A DNA stretch of 64,000 bases from Kribbella capetownensis. GTDB taxonomy: Bacteria > Actinomycetota > Actinomycetes > Propionibacteriales > Kribbellaceae. Shown one piece after another: positions 60,115 through 64,000 of this stretch. The notes beneath the pieces are model-generated. The model was not told where the DNA came from. It saw nothing but the letters and a program-made list of their open reading frames with translations, and made no database searches. A program made the position numbers and the translations under genes. Every line of letters begins with the position of its first letter. Within the stretch, counting starts at the first letter, position 1. The stretch spans positions 248,001 through 312,000 of the forward strand of contig NZ_SJKD01000007.1 of NCBI RefSeq assembly GCF_004331485.1, given 5' to 3'.

Positions 60115-61473
60115 GTGCCCGGACGAAGGCTCATGACTGTCGGGGTCGCACTCCTGCTGAGTGCGGTCAGCGGCTGCGCCGGCTGGGGCGGCGGCGCCGG
60201 TGGCGGCGGGACCGACAGCATCAACGTGCTGATGGTGAACAACCCGCAGATGGTCGACCTGCAGCAACTCACGGCCGACAACTTCACCAAGGAGACCGGC
60301 ATCAAGGTGAACTTCACCGTGCTGCCGGAGAACGACGTCCGGGACAAGATCAGCCAGGAGTTCTCCAGCCAGGCCGGTCAGTACGACGTGGCGTCGCTGA
60401 GCAACTTCGAGATCCCGATCTACGCCAAGAGCAAGTGGATCGCGCCGCTGTCGGACTACATCGCCAAGGACCCGTCGTTCGACCAGGACGACGTACTGAA
60501 GCCGATGACACTGTCGCTGTCGGCCGACGACGGCAAGGTGTACGGCGAACCGTTCTACGGCGAGTCGTCGTTCCTGATGTACCGCAAGGACGTGCTGGCC
60601 GCCAAGGGCGTCACGATGCCGGCCAAGCCGACCTGGCAGCAGGTCGCGGACATCGCGGCCAAGGTCGACAACGCCCAGCCGGGGATGCGCGGCATCTGCC
60701 TGCGCGGCCAGCCGGGCTGGGGCCAGATCTTCGCACCGCTCACCACCGTGGTGAACACCTTCGGCGGCACCTGGTTCACCCAGGACTGGCAGGCCCAGGT
60801 GAACTCGCCGGAGTTCACCGAGGCGACCAAGTTCTACGTCGACCTGGTCCGCGCGCACGGTGAACTCGGCGCACCGCAGGCCGGCTTCACCGAGTGCCTG
60901 AACAACCTGATCCAGGGCAACGTCGCGATGTGGTACGACGCGACGTCCGCGGCCGGATCACTGGAGGCGCCGAACTCGCCGGTCAAGGGCAAGATCGGCT
61001 ACGTGCCGGCGCCGGTCGTGAAGACCGACAGCTCGGGCTGGCTGTACGCGTGGTCGTGGAGCATCCAGGAAGCCAGCAAGAAGAAGGACAACGCCTGGAA
61101 GTTCATCTCCTGGGCCTCCGGCAAGGACTACGAGACGCTGGTCGGCGAGAAGCTCGGCTGGTCCCGCGTCCCGGCCGGCAAGCGGGCCTCGACGTACGAC
61201 AACCCGTCGTACCTGAAGGAGGCCGCGGCGTTCGCGACGCCGACCAAGGAAGCGATCGAGACCGCCGACCCGCGCAACCCGGGCACCCAGCCGCGGCCGG
61301 CGATCGGGATCCAGTTCGTCGACATCCCGGAGTTCCCGGACCTCGGCACGCAGGTCAGCCAGGACGTGAGCTCGGCGATCGCCGGGCGGATGAGTGTGGA
61401 CGAAGCGCTGAAACGCGGGCAGGAGCTCGCCGACGACGTCGCGGAGCGGTACCGCTCCCGCGCAGCGAAGTGA
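60115..61473 (+). CDS. ABC transporter sugar/polyol-binding lipoprotein
   Basis: 452 residues from GTG 60115 (GAAGGAGC upstream; an earlier in-frame GTG at 60100 is possible). Signal with a lipobox-type SGC followed by AGW, so it is probably lipid-anchored. An extracellular solute-binding protein family 1 fold: DNFTKETGIKVNFTVLPEND, FSSQAGQYDVASLSNFEIPIYAKSKWIAPLSDY and DNAWKFISWASGKDYE. It delivers a polyol such as mannitol or sorbitol; this substrate is inferred from the dehydrogenase downstream. Confidence 0.9.
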   Translation: MPGRRLMTVGVALLLSAVSGCAGWGGGAGGGGTDSINVLMVNNPQMVDLQQLTADNFTKETGIKVNFTVLPENDVRDKISQEFSSQAGQYDVASLSNFEIPIYAKSKWIAPLSDYIAKDPSFDQDDVLKPMTLSLSADDGKVYGEPFYGESSFLMYRKDVLAAKGVTMPAKPTWQQVADIAAKVDNAQPGMRGICLRGQPGWGQIFAPLTTVVNTFGGTWFTQDWQAQVNSPEFTEATKFYVDLVRAHGELGAPQAGFTECLNNLIQGNVAMWYDATSAAGSLEAPNSPVKGKIGYVPAPVVKTDSSGWLYAWSWSIQEASKKKDNAWKFISWASGKDYETLVGEKLGWSRVPAGKRASTYDNPSYLKEAAAFATPTKEAIETADPRNPGTQPRPAIGIQFVDIPEFPDLGTQVSQDVSSAIAGRMSVDEALKRGQELADDVAERYRSRAAK

Positions 61474-61485
61474 GGAGTGGCTGTC

Positions 61486-62448
61486 ATGTCTGTGGACGCG
61501 AAGCCTGACACCAAGACCCAGTCCAGCCGCCACGCGCCGCCGCCGGGATCCGAGGGCGCGATGATGCGCAGGGCCGGCGACTGGGCCCGGCGTGCACCGC
61601 TGATGCCGGCGCTGGTGTTCATGATCATCGTGACCCAGCTACCGTTCGTGGTCACCATCATCGTGTCCTTCATGGACTGGAACGCCTACTACCCCGACGA
61701 GCGCGGGTTCGCCGGCATCGACAACTTCCGCCGGGTGCTGACCGACTCGAACACCCGGCACGCGATCTGGGTGACGGTCATGCTCACGGCCGGCGTCGTC
61801 CTGCTCAGCCTGGTCCTCGGGCTGCTGATCGCGCTGCTGCTGGACCGGAAGTTCCGCGGCCGGGGTGCGGTCCGGACGATGATGATCACGCCGTTCCTGG
61901 TCGTACCGGTGGCCGCCGCGCTGCTGTGGAAGCACGCGCTCTACAACCCGACGTACGGCCTGTTCAACGGCGTGCTGAAGTGGATCTTCGGTGACAACGC
62001 GCCGCAACCGGACTGGATCAGCAACCAGCCGCTGTGGTCGATCATCTTCGCGCTGGTCTGGCAGTGGACGCCGTTCATGATGCTGATCCTGCTGGCCGGC
62101 CTGCAGAGCCGTCCGCTCGATGTGATCGAGGCGGCCGGGATCGACGGCGCGAACCAGTGGGAGATCTTCCGCTACATGACGCTGCCGCACCTGCGGCAGT
62201 ACCTGGAACTGTCCGCGTTGCTCGGCTCGATCTACGTCGTCCAGAACTTCGACGCCGTCTTCACCATCACCTCGGGCGGCCTGGGGACGGCGAACCTGCC
62301 GTACACGATCTACCAGACCTTCTACACCGCGCACGACTACGGCCGGGCCTCGGCCGCAGGCGTGATCGTGGTGATCGGCACGATCATCATCGCGACCCTC
62401 GCGCTGCGGTCGGTGTCCACGCTGTTCCGAGAGGAGACCGGACGATGA
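61486..62448 (+). CDS. ABC transporter permease 1 (polyol type)
   Basis: 320 residues, six transmembrane helices. The binding-protein-dependent transport EAA-type loop is EAAGIDGANQWEIFRYMTLPHL. N-terminal 35 residues are charged and cytoplasmic. ATG 61486 after a GAGGAG. Its stop overlaps the second permease start (ATGA). No ATPase gene is in the visible operon; a shared MsiK-type ATPase is likely. Confidence 0.92.
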   Translation: MSVDAKPDTKTQSSRHAPPPGSEGAMMRRAGDWARRAPLMPALVFMIIVTQLPFVVTIIVSFMDWNAYYPDERGFAGIDNFRRVLTDSNTRHAIWVTVMLTAGVVLLSLVLGLLIALLLDRKFRGRGAVRTMMITPFLVVPVAAALLWKHALYNPTYGLFNGVLKWIFGDNAPQPDWISNQPLWSIIFALVWQWTPFMMLILLAGLQSRPLDVIEAAGIDGANQWEIFRYMTLPHLRQYLELSALLGSIYVVQNFDAVFTITSGGLGTANLPYTIYQTFYTAHDYGRASAAGVIVVIGTIIIATLALRSVSTLFREETGR

Positions 62449-63290
62449 GTGGGCAAGTGACGATCGTGACTGGCCGGAAGAACCGGGGCGGCGGATTCGT
62501 CCTGAGCGGGGTGGCCTGGATCGTCGGCATCCTGTTCGTGCTGCCGGTGCTGTGGATGCTGCTGACGTCGTTCCACTCCGAGGAGGATGCGGCGAAGAAC
62601 CCGCCGGACATCGCCGCGCCGCTCACGCTGGACGGCTACCGGGCGTTCTTCGACACCGGCCCGTGGCCGTCGATCGCGAACTCGCTGACCGCGAGCATCC
62701 TGTCCACCGCGCTGGTCATTCTGCTCGCGTTCCCGGCGGCGTACGCGCTGTCGATCCGGCCGGTGAAGAAGTGGACCGACGTGATGTTCTTCTTCCTGTC
62801 CACCAAGATGCTGCCGGTGGTGGCCGGCCTGCTGCCGATCTACCTGTTCGCGCAGTCGGTCGGGTTCCTGGACAATATCTGGCTGCTGATCATCCTCTAC
62901 ACCTCGATGAACCTGCCGATCGCGGTCTGGATGCTGCGCAGCTTCCTGTCCGAGGTGCCGGTGGAGATCCTCGAGGCGGCCTCGGTCGACGGTGCGTCGC
63001 TGAGCCGGACGCTGCGGTCGGTGGTCGCGCCGGTGGTGACGCCGGGGATCGCGTCGGTGGCGCTGATCTGCTTCATCTTCAGCTGGAACGAGTTGCTCTT
63101 TGCCCGAGTGCTGACCGGCACAGTGGCGCAGACGGCTCCGGTGTTCTTGACTGGGTTCGTGACCAGCCAAGGATTGTTCCTCGCCAAAGTCTGTGCCGCG
63201 TCCATCGTGGTGTCGTTGCCGGTGCTGATCGCCGGGTTCGCCGCCCAGGACAAGCTCGTCCAGGGTCTGTCGCTGGGGGCGGTCAAGTGA
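62445..63290 (+). CDS. ABC transporter permease 2 (polyol type)
   Basis: 281 residues, six transmembrane helices. The conserved cytoplasmic loop is EAASVDGASLSRTLRSVVAPVVTPG. Preceded and followed by 4-base overlaps. Together with permease 1 it forms the membrane channel of a carbohydrate-type importer. Confidence 0.92.
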   Translation: MSGQVTIVTGRKNRGGGFVLSGVAWIVGILFVLPVLWMLLTSFHSEEDAAKNPPDIAAPLTLDGYRAFFDTGPWPSIANSLTASILSTALVILLAFPAAYALSIRPVKKWTDVMFFFLSTKMLPVVAGLLPIYLFAQSVGFLDNIWLLIILYTSMNLPIAVWMLRSFLSEVPVEILEAASVDGASLSRTLRSVVAPVVTPGIASVALICFIFSWNELLFARVLTGTVAQTAPVFLTGFVTSQGLFLAKVCAASIVVSLPVLIAGFAAQDKLVQGLSLGAVK

Positions 63291-64000
63291 CGGCACTGAC
63301 CACCGGCGCGTTGGATGTTCTGGGCAACGACGTCGCCACACCGGGCTACGACCGTACGGCGATCAAGCCGGGCATCGTGCACTTCGGCGTCGGCGGCTTC
63401 CACCGGGCCCACCAGGCGATGTACCTGGACCGGCTGATGAACGACGGGAAGGCCCTGGACTGGGGCATCGTCGGCGTCGGCGTCCTCCCCCAGGACAGGA
63501 GGATGTACGACGTCCTGTCCGCGCAGGACCACCTGTACACGTTGGTGATCAAGCACCCGGACGGGACGCTCGAGCCGCGGGTGATCGGGTCGATCGTCGG
63601 CTACCTGTTCGCGCCGGACGACCCGTCCGCCGTACTGGACCGGCTCGTCGATCCGGCGACGCGGATCGTGTCGCTGACGATCACCGAGGGCGGCTACAAC
63701 GTGAACCAGGTGACCGGTGAACTGGACACCTCCGACCCCGCGCTGGCCGCGGACCTGGAGCCGGGTGCGACGCCGGGGAGCGTGTTCGGGTTCATCGTCG
63801 AGGCGCTGGCGCGCCGGCGGGCGGCCGGGGTGCCGCCGTTCACGGTGATGTCGTGCGACAACATCCCGGGCAACGGTCACGTCGCCCGGAAGATGCTCGC
63901 CTCCTTCGCTCGGCTGAAGGATCCGGAGATCGCGGAGTTCCTCGAGACCGAGGTGCGGTTCCCGAACTGCATGGTCGACCGGATCACGCCGGTGACCACG
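63287..64000 (+). CDS. Mannitol-dehydrogenase-family oxidoreductase, N-terminal part, cut by window end
   Basis: 238 codons from GTG 63287, overlapping the permease stop (GTGA). IVHFGVGGFHRAHQAMYLDRLM is the mannitol dehydrogenase NAD-binding start, with VGVGVLPQDRRMYDVL and the VSLTITEGGYNVN and VMSCDNIPGNG motifs. It should oxidise mannitol, arabitol or a related polyol to the ketose. The rest of the gene lies beyond 64000. Confidence 0.93.
   Translation, partial: MTALTTGALDVLGNDVATPGYDRTAIKPGIVHFGVGGFHRAHQAMYLDRLMNDGKALDWGIVGVGVLPQDRRMYDVLSAQDHLYTLVIKHPDGTLEPRVIGSIVGYLFAPDDPSAVLDRLVDPATRIVSLTITEGGYNVNQVTGELDTSDPALAADLEPGATPGSVFGFIVEALARRRAAGVPPFTVMSCDNIPGNGHVARKMLASFARLKDPEIAEFLETEVRFPNCMVDRITPVTT

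Overview
The window is very GC-rich, uses many GTG starts, and is packed with short 4-bp (ATGA/GTGA) gene overlaps. It carries families typical of high-GC Gram-positive bacteria: a DUF222/HNH protein, an LpdA-type quinone reductase, a biotin carboxylase-BCCP fusion, a Ser/Thr kinase with a C-terminal membrane anchor, a secreted S37 peptidase, GH76 and SpoIID/LytB proteins. A filamentous actinomycete of the Nocardioidaceae/Kribbella type fits best, but that is inference from gene style. No rRNA, tRNA, intact insertion sequence, prophage or CRISPR array was seen. Most of the window looks like ordinary chromosome; the HNH gene and its flanks (19.1-22.1 kb) look most accessory.

Layout. 0-8.1 kb (minus): an assimilatory nitrate/nitrite operon narK-nasC-[nasB::nirB]-nirD-uroporphyrinogen-III synthase, every junction overlapping, with a GlnR-like box upstream. 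The electron-transfer subunit and the nitrite reductase large subunit share one uninterrupted frame with an internal Shine-Dalgarno. 8.2-13.7 kb: MMPL exporter, YdeI-like protein, Nramp transporter, nucleotidyltransferase, small membrane protein. 13.8-17.3 kb: a secreted two-repeat protein, two tandem SMP-30/gluconolactonases, and a divergent Lrp/AsnC regulator with a palindromic operator. 17.3-23.8 kb: acyl-CoA carboxylase alpha chain, DUF222/HNH protein with in-frame 33-bp repeats, a non-coding 50-bp repeat array, a NUDIX gene coupled to a 40-codon ORF, and a cyclophilin. 23.9-32.8 kb: a secreted/cell-wall block (GH76 mannanase, SpoIID/LytB, PGRP-type amidase, Gly/Asp-rich membrane protein, 1278-residue subtilase with kelch repeats).

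32.8-42.9 kb: LpdA-like flavoprotein, gamma-glutamylcyclotransferase, phosphohexomutase/phosphopentomutase-type enzyme, deoC, an aldehyde dehydrogenase, a half-length aldehyde dehydrogenase and an S66 peptidase. Together they suggest deoxyribose-phosphate breakdown to acetyl units. 42.9-49.5 kb: secreted protein, Ser/Thr kinase head-to-head with a sigma factor, S37 peptidase, aminopeptidase N. 49.5-52.0 kb: LysR regulator divergent from a TauE exporter, plus small membrane proteins. 52.1-58.2 kb: an envelope-stress-like block (HtrA protease, VWA, DUF58, MoxR ATPase, small secreted protein) divergent from an OmpR-type two-component system. Four 11-bp-phased direct repeats lie between the two arms. 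58.2-64 kb: aminoglycoside-phosphotransferase-like kinase, SorC-family regulator, and a polyol ABC transporter with a mannitol-dehydrogenase-type gene cut by the window end, with two near-identical palindromic operators in the promoter region.

The most system-like candidates are the two-component/MoxR-DUF58-VWA-HtrA block with phased repeats, the nasB::nirB fusion, and the half-aldehyde-dehydrogenase beside deoC. Terminator-like hairpins separate several units. All functional calls come from reading motifs; no database search was run.
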